Assembly (NCBI RefSeq): GCF_024834045.1
Contig: NZ_JANUXW010000004.1
Coordinates: forward strand, 85,523-149,522
DNA: 64,000 nt
Source of the DNA: Neisseria montereyensis
GTDB taxonomy: Bacteria > Pseudomonadota > Gammaproteobacteria > Burkholderiales > Neisseriaceae
Direction: 5' to 3'
Positions 26,716 to 36,247 of the stretch are shown piece after piece. The position numbers were made by a program, and so were the translations under genes. Below the pieces are notes generated by a model. That model was not told where the DNA came from and did no database searches. It saw only the letters and a list, made by a program, of their open reading frames with translations. Positions within the stretch are counted from its first letter, which is position 1; the number at the start of each line of letters is the position of its first letter.

Positions 26716-28401
26716 TTAACTGCGCTTGGCTTCGCCACGCACCGGCGCATCACCGGCCACATAATAAGCGGCAGTTGATTTGGGCAACGGTTGGCGGCCA
26801 CGGATTTTGTCGGCGATTTTTTCCGCCAACATAATGGTGGTGGCATTGAGGTTGCCCGTAATAATGGTCGGCATAATCGAAGCATCGACCACGCGCAAGG
26901 CTTCAATACCGTGTACGCGGCCTTCATTATCCACTACCGCATCGTTGCCCTCACCCATCGCACAAGTGCAAGACGGGTGATAGGCGGTTTCGGCATGGTT
27001 GCGCACATATTCGTCTAGCTCGGCATCGCTTTGCAGATTGGCGGCCGGTGTTATCACGTCGCCGCGGTAACGGTCGAGTGCGGGCTGATTCATAATCTCG
27101 CGCGTAATACGGATGGCGGCACGGAATTCTTCCCAATCCTGTTCGTGGCTCATATAGTTAAACAGAATGCTCGGATGCTCGGCCGGATCGCGTGATTTCA
27201 GTTTAATACGACCGCGGCTGGGCGAACGCATCGAACCGACGTGTGCTTGGAAACTGTGCGACTTGCTGGCATTGCGCCCGTCGTAGCGCACGGCGATGGG
27301 TAGAAAATGATATTGGATATTCGGCCAAGCGAATTTCTCATCGCTGCGGATAAAGCCGCCGCCTTCAAAATGGTTGGTCGCGCCGAGGCCTGTGCCCATA
27401 AACATCCATTCGGCACCGATAGCGGGTTTGTTCCACCAGTTGGTTGCCGGCGCAATCGAAACCGGTTCTTTACATTCATACTGCATGTAAAGTTCGAGAT
27501 GGTCTTGCAGGTTATTGCCTACACCGGACAAGTCGAGGATTTCGCTCACGCCTGCTTCTTGCAACCATGCGCCGGGGCCGACGCCGCTGCGTTGCAAAAT
27601 CTGCGGCGAAGCAACCGCTCCGGCACACAACAACACTTCACGGCGCGCATCAATGCTATGCGTTTGCCCTTTATGGCTGAATCGTACGCCGCGCGCCCGT
27701 TTGCCGTCGAATAAAATCGTGTCGGTTAGCGCCCCGGTGAGGATGGTTAAGCGGTCGCGGTGTTTGGCCATATCCAGATAACCGCGTGCGGTTGAAGAAC
27801 GGCGGCCATTAGGCGTTACAAAACGATCCATCGGGCCGAAACCTTCTTGTTGATAGCCGTTTAAATCATCAGTGTGGGGATAACCTGCATCTACACCCGC
27901 CTGAATCATGGCTTCGAATAGCGGATTCACGCCGGGTTTGGCCGTGGCCACATGTATCGGGCCGCTGCCGCCATGATACTCATTTTCACCGGCATCACGG
28001 TGCTCGGCTTTTTTGAAATAAGGCAGGCAATCAAGATAAGTCCAATCTTCCAAACCGGGCTGTTGCGCCCAGCTATCGAAATCCATCGCATTGCCGCGGA
28101 TATAACACATGCCGTTAATCAACGACGAACCGCCCAAACCTTTACCGCGCCCGCAATCCATCTGGCGGTTGTTCATATGCGGTTCGGGGTCGGTTTTATA
28201 GCCCCAGTTATAAGTGGTGCCTTGCAGCGGCATCGCCAAGGCGGCCGGCATTTGCGTGCGAAAATCCAAACGGTAGTCCGGCAAGCCCGCTTCCAGCAGT
28301 AATACGGATACATTTTCATCTTCGGTTAGCCGTGCCGCCAATACATTACCGGCACTACCGGCACCGATAATAATGTAGTCGTAAGCAGTTTTTAATGACA
28401 T
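26716..28401 (-). CDS. betA: Choline dehydrogenase (GMC oxidoreductase)
   Basis: A 561-residue FAD enzyme. The ADP-binding fold [17 protein letters not shown] is at about 9-25 and the GMC active-site region has HPSCTCAMG near residue 472. BetA oxidises choline to betaine aldehyde and can carry on to betaine, at the membrane, feeding electrons to the respiratory chain. It lies upstream of betT on the same strand, separated by a DUS cluster, and is divergent from the FMN oxidase gene. No betI regulator is present nearby. Confidence 0.93.
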   Translation of the reverse strand: MSLKTAYDYIIIGAGSAGNVLAARLTEDENVSVLLLEAGLPDYRLDFRTQMPAALAMPLQGTTYNWGYKTDPEPHMNNRQMDCGRGKGLGGSSLINGMCYIRGNAMDFDSWAQQPGLEDWTYLDCLPYFKKAEHRDAGENEYHGGSGPIHVATAKPGVNPLFEAMIQAGVDAGYPHTDDLNGYQQEGFGPMDRFVTPNGRRSSTARGYLDMAKHRDRLTILTGALTDTILFDGKRARGVRFSHKGQTHSIDARREVLLCAGAVASPQILQRSGVGPGAWLQEAGVSEILDLSGVGNNLQDHLELYMQYECKEPVSIAPATNWWNKPAIGAEWMFMGTGLGATNHFEGGGFIRSDEKFAWPNIQYHFLPIAVRYDGRNASKSHSFQAHVGSMRSPSRGRIKLKSRDPAEHPSILFNYMSHEQDWEEFRAAIRITREIMNQPALDRYRGDVITPAANLQSDAELDEYVRNHAETAYHPSCTCAMGEGNDAVVDNEGRVHGIEALRVVDASIMPTIITGNLNATTIMLAEKIADKIRGRQPLPKSTAAYYVAGDAPVRGEAKRS

Positions 28402-29014
28402 TAAATTTCCTTCTTTCTTTTATCTTCTAACATAAACTTTTATCTTTATATAGCGAATTCATTTAAACGGCGTTTGTATAAAATAATTAGAAAATCACCG
28501 TGCCGTATGTCAAACAGTATGTTTACTTCCGTTTATCAAAATTAAATCTATCCCGGCTATCAATCAAATATCGGTTTTGCAAACATTATGCCGGGATTCA
28601 TCAGCATAAATATGACAAAAACAAATTCATATTTATATTAATCAAAAATAAACTAAAAAATAAACCCAATATTTACAAATTGTTAATTCACAATTAATAG
28701 TCTATTTCACTATATTTATTGTATTGGTCGAAAATTTGTTTACTATTACGGCAGATAGTGAAATGGTTGGATGGAAACACCAATATCAACATATTTACAA
28801 CCATTGCTAAAATTAACAGCTTGGTAAATTTGCTTTAAGCAAAATATCATCTTATGATGGTTATCGTAAATTATTTCGAACAGTAATGCGCAGATATATC
28901 ATGTAACACTGATATTTCATTTTATAAATATTAGCATATTTAATATTTTATAATATCTGCTTCGATACAATTTACTTATGCCTCCAAACAATTTTATATA
29001 TTAAGGATATCAGC
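28402..29014. promoter_or_regulatory. AT-rich intergenic region between divergent betA and FMN oxidase genes
   Basis: No gene supported. A TATAAT at 28949-28954 suits a -10 for the 29015 gene, without a good -35. An inverted repeat AATTGT-N6-ACAATT (28678-28695) could be an operator. The ribosome site AAGGATAT stands before 29015. Confidence 0.4.
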
Positions 29015-30334
29015 ATGAGTTCAAACAACGATTTATTAAACACGCCGTCAGAAGAAGAGGAAAAATCCGCTTCAACCAATCTGAAAGACAGCGGCATCTC
29101 CAGACGCAAACTTTTAGCTGCCGGTGCCGGCTTGGGTGCGCTGCCTTTATTGGGCACTCGCGCATTTGCAGCCAATAACAATTCTGCTGCCGCCGCAGCC
29201 ACAACAAGACGTGCCCGCTCTTCTGCTTACGGTGCCAGCACAGCTGAAAAATCACTCAAGATCATCAGCTTGGAACGCTTAAAACAAGAAGCCAGTAAAG
29301 TGATTCCTAAAGCAGGTTTCGCATTCGTATCAGGCGCTGCCGGTGCCGAGTGGACTATGCATGAAAACCGTCGCGCCTTTGACGACTACCGCATTGCCGC
29401 CAAGCGCCTGGTTGGTTTATCACGAGACGATATCGATATTTCTACCAACCTGTTGGGCTTGAAATTACCTACTCCCGTTATCGTTGCACCTATGGGCGCA
29501 CACGCCATGGTTCACGAAAGAGGTGAAATCGATACTGCCCGCGGTACCGGTTTGGCTAATACATTATACTGCTCATCCGGTGCTTCCAATGCCACTTTGG
29601 AAGAAATCGCCCGCTCTACTACCGGCCCGAAATGGTTCCAACTGTATTACAACAATGACGAAGCCGTTACCCGTTCACTGTTAACTCGTGCCAAAAAAGC
29701 CGGCTTCACCGCCATCATTTTAACCGCCGATGCCTTAGGCCCGGGCCAACCTGAAGAATTCCGCGCTATGGGCAGCCCTTTCCGCCCGGATAGAAACTTC
29801 GGTAACCACGATCCGAAAAAAGGCGGTTCAGGCGACTTCTTCAATCAAAAAACCTCATTAACCACTAAAGACGTTCAATTTATCAAACAATTTACCGGCC
29901 TGCCTGTGATTGTTAAAGGTATTTTGCGTCCTGATGATGCTGAAAAATTCGTTCGTGCCGGTGCCGATGCGATTCAAGTTTCCAACCACGGCGGCCGCCA
30001 AATCGACGGCGTTCCTGCCAGCATGACTGCGTTGCCCGCTATTGCTAAAGCGGTTAACAAACGCGTACCGATTATTTTAGACGGCGGCATTCGCTATGGT
30101 ATCGATATTATTCGTGCCATCGCTATGGGTGCCGATGCCGTTGCCGTGGGCCGTCCCGTTCTGTATGGTTTAGGTGTGGGCGGTGCTCAAGGTGTGAAAT
30201 CCGTGATAGACTACCTCAACGACGACCTGAAAGCCTCTATGTTGTTGTCTGGTGCGGCCAAACTGTCTGACTTGAACTCAAGCTATCTTGACATCGTTGG
30301 TGAAAATGAAAAATTTGACACCTACAACCGTTAA
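29015..30334 (+). CDS. Tat-exported FMN-dependent alpha-hydroxyacid oxidase/dehydrogenase
   Basis: A 439-residue member of the lactate/glycolate oxidase family. Residues 28-34 (ISRRKLL) followed by a hydrophobic stretch to TRAFA form a twin-arginine signal. A low-complexity Ala/Asn/Thr/Arg linker follows, then the TIM barrel from about residue 80. Family signatures include APMGAHAMVHERGE and the catalytic SNHGGRQIDG, with a substrate- and FMN-binding DGGIRYGIDI after it. It oxidises a 2-hydroxyacid such as lactate with FMN. Most relatives are cytoplasmic or membrane-attached, so periplasmic location is unusual. Substrate is unknown; placement between bet genes may be coincidental. Confidence 0.85.
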   Translation: MSSNNDLLNTPSEEEEKSASTNLKDSGISRRKLLAAGAGLGALPLLGTRAFAANNNSAAAAATTRRARSSAYGASTAEKSLKIISLERLKQEASKVIPKAGFAFVSGAAGAEWTMHENRRAFDDYRIAAKRLVGLSRDDIDISTNLLGLKLPTPVIVAPMGAHAMVHERGEIDTARGTGLANTLYCSSGASNATLEEIARSTTGPKWFQLYYNNDEAVTRSLLTRAKKAGFTAIILTADALGPGQPEEFRAMGSPFRPDRNFGNHDPKKGGSGDFFNQKTSLTTKDVQFIKQFTGLPVIVKGILRPDDAEKFVRAGADAIQVSNHGGRQIDGVPASMTALPAIAKAVNKRVPIILDGGIRYGIDIIRAIAMGADAVAVGRPVLYGLGVGGAQGVKSVIDYLNDDLKASMLLSGAAKLSDLNSSYLDIVGENEKFDTYNR

Positions 30335-30363
30335 TCTTGAATCTATCAGATTCTAAAAGTTAG

Positions 30364-30393
30364 AAAGCCGGGTATATTGCCCGGCTTTTTTAT
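30364..30393 (+). terminator. Rho-independent terminator of FMN oxidase gene
   Basis: AAAGCCGGG (30364-30372) pairs with CCCGGCTTT (30380-30388), followed by TTT. Confidence 0.9.
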
Positions 30394-30394
30394 T

Positions 30395-30644
30395 ACTTAA
30401 GCCGTCTGAAAAATAGTTTTCATCGTTATAAGTCAAAAAAATAAAAAGGCCGCCTGAAACACGTTTCAGGAAAAAAATAGATTTCAGACGGCCTCATATT
30501 TCATCAATACACTGCTTTAAACAGCTATTCAAACCTAAGCAAACTACTCCTTAGGTTTCGCCAATCTTTCTTGTCATTCCATAAAATCAAGCGTATCCAA
30601 CATACCACCCTGTTCAGGAATGGCATGCCTTCCCAAATGCACTT
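30395..30644. other. Intergenic with degenerate DUS hairpins
   Basis: Between convergent genes. Near 30448-30500 lie AGGCCGCCTGAA (variant) and a full reverse-strand uptake sequence; an inner CCTGAAACACGTTTCAGG hairpin (about 30453-30470) is visible. No coding sequence supported. Confidence 0.5.
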
Positions 30645-32108
30645 TTAGAATACCGACTGATAATCGCCTAATTCAACCTGCACTGATTTGGTTTGCGTAT
30701 AGTGCATAAGGGTTTGAATACCGTTTTCACGACCGACGCCCGATTGTTTATAACCGCCTACGGGCATTTGCGCCGGTGATTCACCCCACGCATTCACCCA
30801 ACAGATACCGGCCTGAATCTGGCCGATCACACGGTGGGCGCGCTTAATATCACGCGAAACCACGCCTGCCGCCAAACCATATTCGGTATTATTGGCGCGA
30901 ACAATCACTTCTTCTTCGGTGGTATAAGGCAAAATGCTCATCACCGGACCGAAAATTTCTTCACGGGCAATCGCCATCTCATCGGTGCAATCGGTGAATA
31001 CCGTCGGCGCTACATAAGCACCCCGCGCCAATGCACCATCTTGCAAACGGGTACCGCCGGTGAGCAATGTTGCGCCTTCTTCTTTGCCTTTTGCAATATA
31101 GCCCAACACTTTTTCCATATGCGGGAAGCTGGCCAGCGGGCCGAAGTTGGTTTGTTCGTCAAGCGGATCGCCGATACGAATGCGCTCTACACGTTCTAAA
31201 ATTTTGGCTTCAAAAGCAGCCTTCATTTTCACCGGCACAAACACGCGGGTACCGTTGGTGCATACTTGGCCCGAGCTGTAGAAATTCGCCATCATGGCAA
31301 TATCGGCCGCCAGATTTAAATCGGCATCATCGCAAATAATCAGCGGTGATTTGCCGCCAAGTTCCATCGTGACATCTTTCAAAGATGAAGCGGCTGCCTG
31401 CGACATCACTTTTTTACCGGTTACCACGCCGCCGGTAAACGATACTTTGGCAATCTGCGGATGGGTGCTCAATGCTTCACCTACGCGCCAATCACCCTGC
31501 ACCACGTTAAACACGCCATCGGGCAAGCCGGCTTCGGTGAAAATTTCCGCCAGTTTTAAAGCGCCGCTCGGCGTGACTTCGCTGGGTTTGAAAATCATGG
31601 CATTGCCGGCGGCCAAAGCCGGTGCGGCTTTCCACATGGCAATCTGAATCGGATAGTTCCACGCGCCGATACCGGCTACCACGCCAAGCGGCTCTTCGCG
31701 GGTATAAACAAAGCTGCTTTCGCGCAACGGAATCTGGCGGCCTTCGATAGCCTGTACCAATCCGGCATAGTATTCAATCACATCGGCACCGGTTACCACA
31801 TCCACATACAGCGTTTCCGACAAGGGTTTACCGGTATCCAAGGTTTCGATTTTGGCCAACTCGTCATTGCGTTCACGCAAAATGGCTACGGCTTTTAATA
31901 AAATACGGCTGCGTTCTACCGCCGTCATCGCCGCCCAAACCTTTTGTCCGGCAATCGCGGCCTGTACGGCACTTTCAATTTCATCGGCGCTGCTTTGCTG
32001 AATCTCGGCCAGCACTTCGCCGTTGGCAGGATTAATATTTTGTAAGGTTTCGGCTTGCGGATTCTCGGCAACATAGGCGCCGTTAATATAGGCGGTTAAT
32101 TTTTCCAT
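30645..32108 (-). CDS. betB: Betaine aldehyde dehydrogenase
   Basis: A 487-residue aldehyde dehydrogenase. The general base is Glu249 in MELGGKSPL and the nucleophile Cys283 in [10 protein letters not shown], with the NAD-fold motif FTGGVVTGK (about 224-232). BetB converts betaine aldehyde to glycine betaine, an osmoprotectant. It lies 2.2 kb from betA with the FMN oxidase between and on the opposite strand to that oxidase. The other bet genes support the substrate. Confidence 0.93.
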   Translation of the reverse strand: MEKLTAYINGAYVAENPQAETLQNINPANGEVLAEIQQSSADEIESAVQAAIAGQKVWAAMTAVERSRILLKAVAILRERNDELAKIETLDTGKPLSETLYVDVVTGADVIEYYAGLVQAIEGRQIPLRESSFVYTREEPLGVVAGIGAWNYPIQIAMWKAAPALAAGNAMIFKPSEVTPSGALKLAEIFTEAGLPDGVFNVVQGDWRVGEALSTHPQIAKVSFTGGVVTGKKVMSQAAASSLKDVTMELGGKSPLIICDDADLNLAADIAMMANFYSSGQVCTNGTRVFVPVKMKAAFEAKILERVERIRIGDPLDEQTNFGPLASFPHMEKVLGYIAKGKEEGATLLTGGTRLQDGALARGAYVAPTVFTDCTDEMAIAREEIFGPVMSILPYTTEEEVIVRANNTEYGLAAGVVSRDIKRAHRVIGQIQAGICWVNAWGESPAQMPVGGYKQSGVGRENGIQTLMHYTQTKSVQVELGDYQSVF

Positions 32109-32499
32109 ATCAGGTAATCTTTCTTAGCAGATGCCAAACCGGCTTGAAACTTGGCGGTTCGGACGGATAAATAAAACGAATACGGCAGTAGAAACATTTA
32201 AAGTCTTTGATTTGTGTTCGAGCATAGAAAAGCAGCAGGCTGCCGTATATAGGTGTGCAAATAGTCACTTTGCGTTATTGATATTTATTTTTCTTTATAA
32301 CATATTTCAGACGGCCTGTCATAGCGTCGGCGATATGATTAGGCCGTCTGAAAGACTCTTCAGACGGCCTTTTAAGGAAAATCGGGCATAGTTTCAACCA
32401 ATAGAAAAAATGCCGGTAAAGCAGTGGCAATCGACAACGAAAAACAGAAAATATGTTATAAATAAGCTTTTCAACCAACACTTTCTTTGGAGTAATACG
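32109..32499. other. Intergenic between betB and gpmA
   Basis: No gene supported. It holds a reverse uptake sequence near 32306-32317 and a paired-DUS hairpin at 32341-32370 (12-bp arms). The gpmA ribosome site GGAG is at 32489-32492. Confidence 0.55.
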
Positions 32500-33183
32500 A
32501 TGGAATTAGTATTTATCCGCCACGGGCAAAGCGAATGGAATGCCAAAAACCTGTTTACCGGCTGGCGCGATGTAAAATTAAGCGAAAAAGGTTTGGCGGA
32601 AGCGGCCGAAGCCGGACGTAAATTAAAAGAAAAAGGCTATTTATTCGACATTGCGTTCACTTCCGTTTTAACCCGTGCCATCAAAACCTGCAATATCGTG
32701 TTGGAAGAATCCGACCAATTATGGGTGCCGCAAATCAAAACTTGGCGCTTGAACGAACGCCACTACGGTCAATTGCAAGGCTTGGATAAAAAACAAACCG
32801 CTGAAAAATACGGCGACGAGCAAGTACACATCTGGCGCCGCAGCTACGACACCTTACCGCCCCTGCTCGACAGCAACGATGAATTTTCAGCACACAACGA
32901 CCGCCGCTATGCCCACCTGCCCGACGATGTTGTACCCGACGGTGAAAACTTAAAAGTGACCCTAACGCGTGTCTTGCCTTTCTGGGAAGACCAAATCGCC
33001 CCGGCTATTTTGAGCGGCAAACGTGTTTTGGTCGCCGCACACGGCAACAGCCTGCGTGCTTTGGTAAAACATATCGAAGGCATTTCCGACGACGATATTA
33101 TGGGCGTTGAAATCCCGACCGGCCAACCGTTGGTATACCGTTTGGACGACAACCTGAAAGTATTGGATAAATTCTATCTGTAA
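32500..33183 (+). CDS. gpmA: 2,3-bisphosphoglycerate-dependent phosphoglycerate mutase
   Basis: A 227-residue protein starting [22 protein letters not shown] is the catalytic histidine motif of cofactor-dependent mutases. The second histidine is in [13 protein letters not shown]. It interconverts 3- and 2-phosphoglycerate in glycolysis and gluconeogenesis. The start at 32500 is chosen because the family begins at this Met and GGAG stands 7 bases upstream; the in-frame extension upstream lacks a site. Convergent with the parA-like gene. Confidence 0.97.
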   Translation: MELVFIRHGQSEWNAKNLFTGWRDVKLSEKGLAEAAEAGRKLKEKGYLFDIAFTSVLTRAIKTCNIVLEESDQLWVPQIKTWRLNERHYGQLQGLDKKQTAEKYGDEQVHIWRRSYDTLPPLLDSNDEFSAHNDRRYAHLPDDVVPDGENLKVTLTRVLPFWEDQIAPAILSGKRVLVAAHGNSLRALVKHIEGISDDDIMGVEIPTGQPLVYRLDDNLKVLDKFYL

Positions 33184-33202
33184 TAGAGCCTGATTAAACA
33201 AG

Positions 33203-33231
33203 AGGCCGTCTGAAAACCATTCAGACGGCCT
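33203..33231. terminator. Paired-DUS terminator between gpmA and parA-like gene
   Basis: AGGCCGTCTGA (33203-33213) and TCAGACGGCCT (33221-33231) pair, followed by TTTATT; it can serve both convergent genes. Confidence 0.85.
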
Positions 33232-33271
33232 TTATTGATTTTATTCAGTGATTTAACGCAATACTTTTCTT

Positions 33272-34042
33272 TTAAGAGGCAACGCGCTTCAACAGTTCGT
33301 CTGCCAAAGCCAAATAAGCCACCGTGCCTTTGGCTTTGGCATCATAAGTCAAAGCCGGCATGCCGTGGCTAGGCGCTTCGGCCAAGCGCACATTGCGCGG
33401 GATGGTGGTTTCAAAAAGCTGTTTGCCGAAATGCGCCTGAAGCTGATCCGAAACCTCTTGCGACAAACGGCTGCGGCTGTCGTAAAGCGTACGCACAATG
33501 CCGAGAATATCCAGCTTCGGATTAATCGCTTGGCGGATTTTCCGAATGGTGGCCACCAAATCGGAAATGCCCTCAAGCGCATAATATTCGCATACCATCG
33601 GCACAATCACGCCGTTTGCCGCCACCAAACCGTTTAAGGTGAGCAAGGTGAGCGTGGGCGGGCAGTCTATCAATATAAAATCATAATCATCTGTTACGGC
33701 AGCCAAGGCGTTTTTCAAACGCATTTCGCGGGCAAGCTCCTGAACAAGCTCCACTTCCGCCCCGGCCAGCGTGCGGTTGGCCGCTAAAATATCGTAGCCG
33801 CCGTTTTTGCTGTGCAATAAAGCCTCTTTAATCGTGGCCTCACCCAATAAAACCTGATAGATGCCGCTGGAAATATTGCTTTTATCAATGCCGCTGCCGG
33901 TGGTGGCATTGCCTTGCGGATCAAGGTCGATAACCAATACGCGTTTTTTTTGTGCCGCCAGTGAAGCGGCCAAATTCACCACGGTTGTGGTTTTGCCGAC
34001 CCCGCCTTTTTGATTGGCAACGGCGATAATATTGATGCCCAT
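33272..34042 (-). CDS. parA: ParA/Soj family chromosome-partitioning ATPase
   Basis: A 256-residue ParA ATPase with deviant Walker A KGGVGKTT (12-19), Walker A' VIDLDPQGNATTG (about 37-49) and Walker B FILIDCPPTL (about 121-130). ParA binds DNA with ATP and moves ParB-parS complexes. No parB follows here: the next gene downstream is convergent gpmA. parB must be elsewhere on the chromosome, or this is a solitary ParA-like protein. Ribosome site is weak. Confidence 0.88.
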   Translation of the reverse strand: MGINIIAVANQKGGVGKTTTVVNLAASLAAQKKRVLVIDLDPQGNATTGSGIDKSNISSGIYQVLLGEATIKEALLHSKNGGYDILAANRTLAGAEVELVQELAREMRLKNALAAVTDDYDFILIDCPPTLTLLTLNGLVAANGVIVPMVCEYYALEGISDLVATIRKIRQAINPKLDILGIVRTLYDSRSRLSQEVSDQLQAHFGKQLFETTIPRNVRLAEAPSHGMPALTYDAKAKGTVAYLALADELLKRVAS

Positions 34043-34611
34043 TCTATGCTGCCTGTTTTTTTAAGTTGGCTGAATTGTACCGTTATTTGCCGCTAAATGG
34101 TAAGAAGGCCGTCTGAAAGGTGTGATTCTGATAATAAATAAAATCGCACCGGATATTAGAAAATTTGTTTGGAAGCCATAAAAAGCACAAAGCCGCTATA
34201 TCATTAGCGGCTTTGTGTTTCGGTTTTGAGTATTTGGTGTAAAGGGAACAAATTTTCTCGTATACGCGCACTCCGATTAAATAAGATTTAAGAGGGATAA
34301 AAAAATGAGTTAAGCTATTGGGTGTTTAATGGACTCGGCATTAGGATGTCTGCCAAGTGTCTTTATTTTGCAATAAATAATAATAATTATCAATAATAAA
34401 AACAAACTAAATCGCTTTGTTTTTATAAACATATGAAAAACAACATAATTTATTTTTTGTTCATGCTGTATTTTTAATATTACCCATAGCTAAACTTAAC
34501 CAAACCGCCCACAATCGGGCTATAAATCCCGTATAATATCCCCATATTACAAACTATAAACCCACTTCATGATAAACAGATACCTCAATATCTGTTTGAC
34601 GGAATCAGAAA
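34043..34611. other. AT-rich intergenic region upstream of tldD
   Basis: No convincing gene in 569 bases. It contains a strong orphan hairpin (34186-34217) and a TATAAT at 34532-34537 that may be the tldD -10. A 62-codon minus-strand frame over the hairpin is not convincing. Confidence 0.5.
34186..34217 (-). terminator. Orphan strong hairpin, terminator-like on the minus strand
   Basis: CACAAAGCCGCTA (34186-34198) pairs perfectly with TAGCGGCTTTGTG (34205-34217), loop TATCAT. On the minus strand it is followed by CTTTTTAT; on the plus strand only by TTTCGGTTTT. No annotated gene ends here on either strand. Confidence 0.6.
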
Positions 34612-36054
34612 ATGTCTCAAACCTACCAAACCGTACAACGTGATTTATTGGAAGCCAACCGGCTTTCACCCGAAATGCTTTATCAAAGCCTCAATATTAT
34701 CGGCAGTCATCATGTGGATTATGCCGATATTTATTGCCAACGCACTGCGTTTGAAAGCTGGCACTTGGAAGAAGGGATGGTGAAATCGGGCAGCTTCCAA
34801 ATCGACCAAGGCGTCGGCGTGCGGGCGGTATCGGGGGATAAAACCGCGTTTGCCTATGCCGACAGTTTGGATGCGGCTTCTATTAAACGATCTGCCGAAG
34901 CGGTGCGGGCGATTGGTGCGGCAGGCCAAACGGCTAAGGTTCAGATTCCCACGCCTTATTACGGCAAACAGATCCATACTGTCGACAATCCTATTTACGG
35001 ATTAGACTCAGCCGCCAAAGTCGCGCTTTTACACAAAGTAGAAGCCTTGGCTAAAGCAGCCGATCCCCGCATTGTGCAAGTAATGGCGGGGCTGACTTGC
35101 GAATATGACTTGATTTACATCGCCCGCTTAGACGGCAAACATGCCGCCGATATCCGCCCGATGATCCGCCTGAATGTAACCGTGATTGCCAAACAGGGCG
35201 ACCGCCGCGAACAAGGCAGTGCCGGTGGCGGCGGGCGTTACGGCTTGGATTATTTTGACGACGAACGCATCGGCAGCTATGTGCAAAAAGCGGTGAAACA
35301 GGCGCTCACCAATCTTGAATCCCGCCCCGCTCCGGCCGGCGCCATGACGGTTGTATTGGGCAACGGCTGGCCGGGCGTGCTGCTGCACGAAGCGGTTGGA
35401 CACGGTTTGGAAGGCGATTTCAACCGCAAAGAAACCAGCGCCTTTGCCGGACGCATCGGCGAACGAGTCGCCGCCAAAGGCGTTACCGTCGTGGATCAGG
35501 GTGATATCAGCAACCGCCGCGGTTCGCTTAATATCGACGACGAAGGCAACGAAACCCGCCGCACCGTTTTAATCGAAGACGGTATTCTAACGGGCTATAT
35601 GCAGGATGAAACCAATGCCCGCTTAATGGGCGTGCCGGTTACCGGCAACGGCCGCCGTGAAAATTATTCGTCCGCCCCTATGCCGCGTATGACCAATACC
35701 TTTATGGAAAACGGCAACCATGATCCCGAAGAAATCATCGCTTCGGTCGACAAAGGGATTTATGCCGTGAATTTCGGCGGCGGTCAAGTGGATATTACCA
35801 GCGGCAAATTCGTGTTCAGCGCTTCCGAAGCGTGGTGGGTTGAAGGCGGCAAACTGCAATATCCGGTGAAAGGCGCCACCATTATCGGCAACGGCCCCGA
35901 TGTGTTGAAACATGTTTCCATGATTGGCAACGATACCGCTTTGGATAGCGGCGTGGGCGTGTGCGGCAAAGACGGCCAAAGCGTACCCGTCGGCGTAGGC
36001 CAGCCGACATTGCGCATTGATGCCGGACTGATTGTTGGCGGCAGTGAAGTATGA
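34612..36054 (+). CDS. tldD: Metalloprotease TldD
   Basis: A 480-residue TldD. The metal site HEAVGHGLEGD (259-269) carries the HExxxH motif, and the C-terminal part has the Gly-rich barrel typical of the family. With TldE/PmbA it forms a protease that processes modified peptides and degrades unfolded ones. No partner gene is adjacent. A paired-DUS terminator follows at 36101-36130. Confidence 0.95.
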   Translation: MSQTYQTVQRDLLEANRLSPEMLYQSLNIIGSHHVDYADIYCQRTAFESWHLEEGMVKSGSFQIDQGVGVRAVSGDKTAFAYADSLDAASIKRSAEAVRAIGAAGQTAKVQIPTPYYGKQIHTVDNPIYGLDSAAKVALLHKVEALAKAADPRIVQVMAGLTCEYDLIYIARLDGKHAADIRPMIRLNVTVIAKQGDRREQGSAGGGGRYGLDYFDDERIGSYVQKAVKQALTNLESRPAPAGAMTVVLGNGWPGVLLHEAVGHGLEGDFNRKETSAFAGRIGERVAAKGVTVVDQGDISNRRGSLNIDDEGNETRRTVLIEDGILTGYMQDETNARLMGVPVTGNGRRENYSSAPMPRMTNTFMENGNHDPEEIIASVDKGIYAVNFGGGQVDITSGKFVFSASEAWWVEGGKLQYPVKGATIIGNGPDVLKHVSMIGNDTALDSGVGVCGKDGQSVPVGVGQPTLRIDAGLIVGGSEV

Positions 36055-36100
36055 TTTTGAATTATCAGGCCGTCTGAAAACATCGCCCTTGCTTTAACCA

Positions 36101-36130
36101 TAGGCCGTCTGAAATGTTTCAGACGGCCTA
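36101..36130 (+). terminator. Paired-DUS terminator of tldD
   Basis: TAGGCCGTCTGAAA (36101-36114) pairs with TTTCAGACGGCCTA (36117-36130). Confidence 0.8.
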
Positions 36131-36247
36131 TCTACATTCAAATGCCATCTTATTTAAACAGCCAATCCAGCCGCCACTATCCTAGCGCCGTTCAGCTTGT
36201 ATAATAGCCCCACCCGTCGGCTGCGGCCGCTTTCCGGATAATCGCTC

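Noticed and set aside
28500-28697. Small plus-strand reading frame in the betA upstream region
   Set aside because: Very AT-rich lysine/asparagine frame with no ribosome site; typical of chance frames in AT-rich spacers.
33272-34042. Full parAB partition locus
   Set aside because: No parB or parS-like site next to the parA-like gene; gpmA is convergent downstream.
34083-34271. 62-codon minus-strand frame near the parA-like gene
   Set aside because: It runs over the orphan hairpin and has no ribosome site or protein-like composition.
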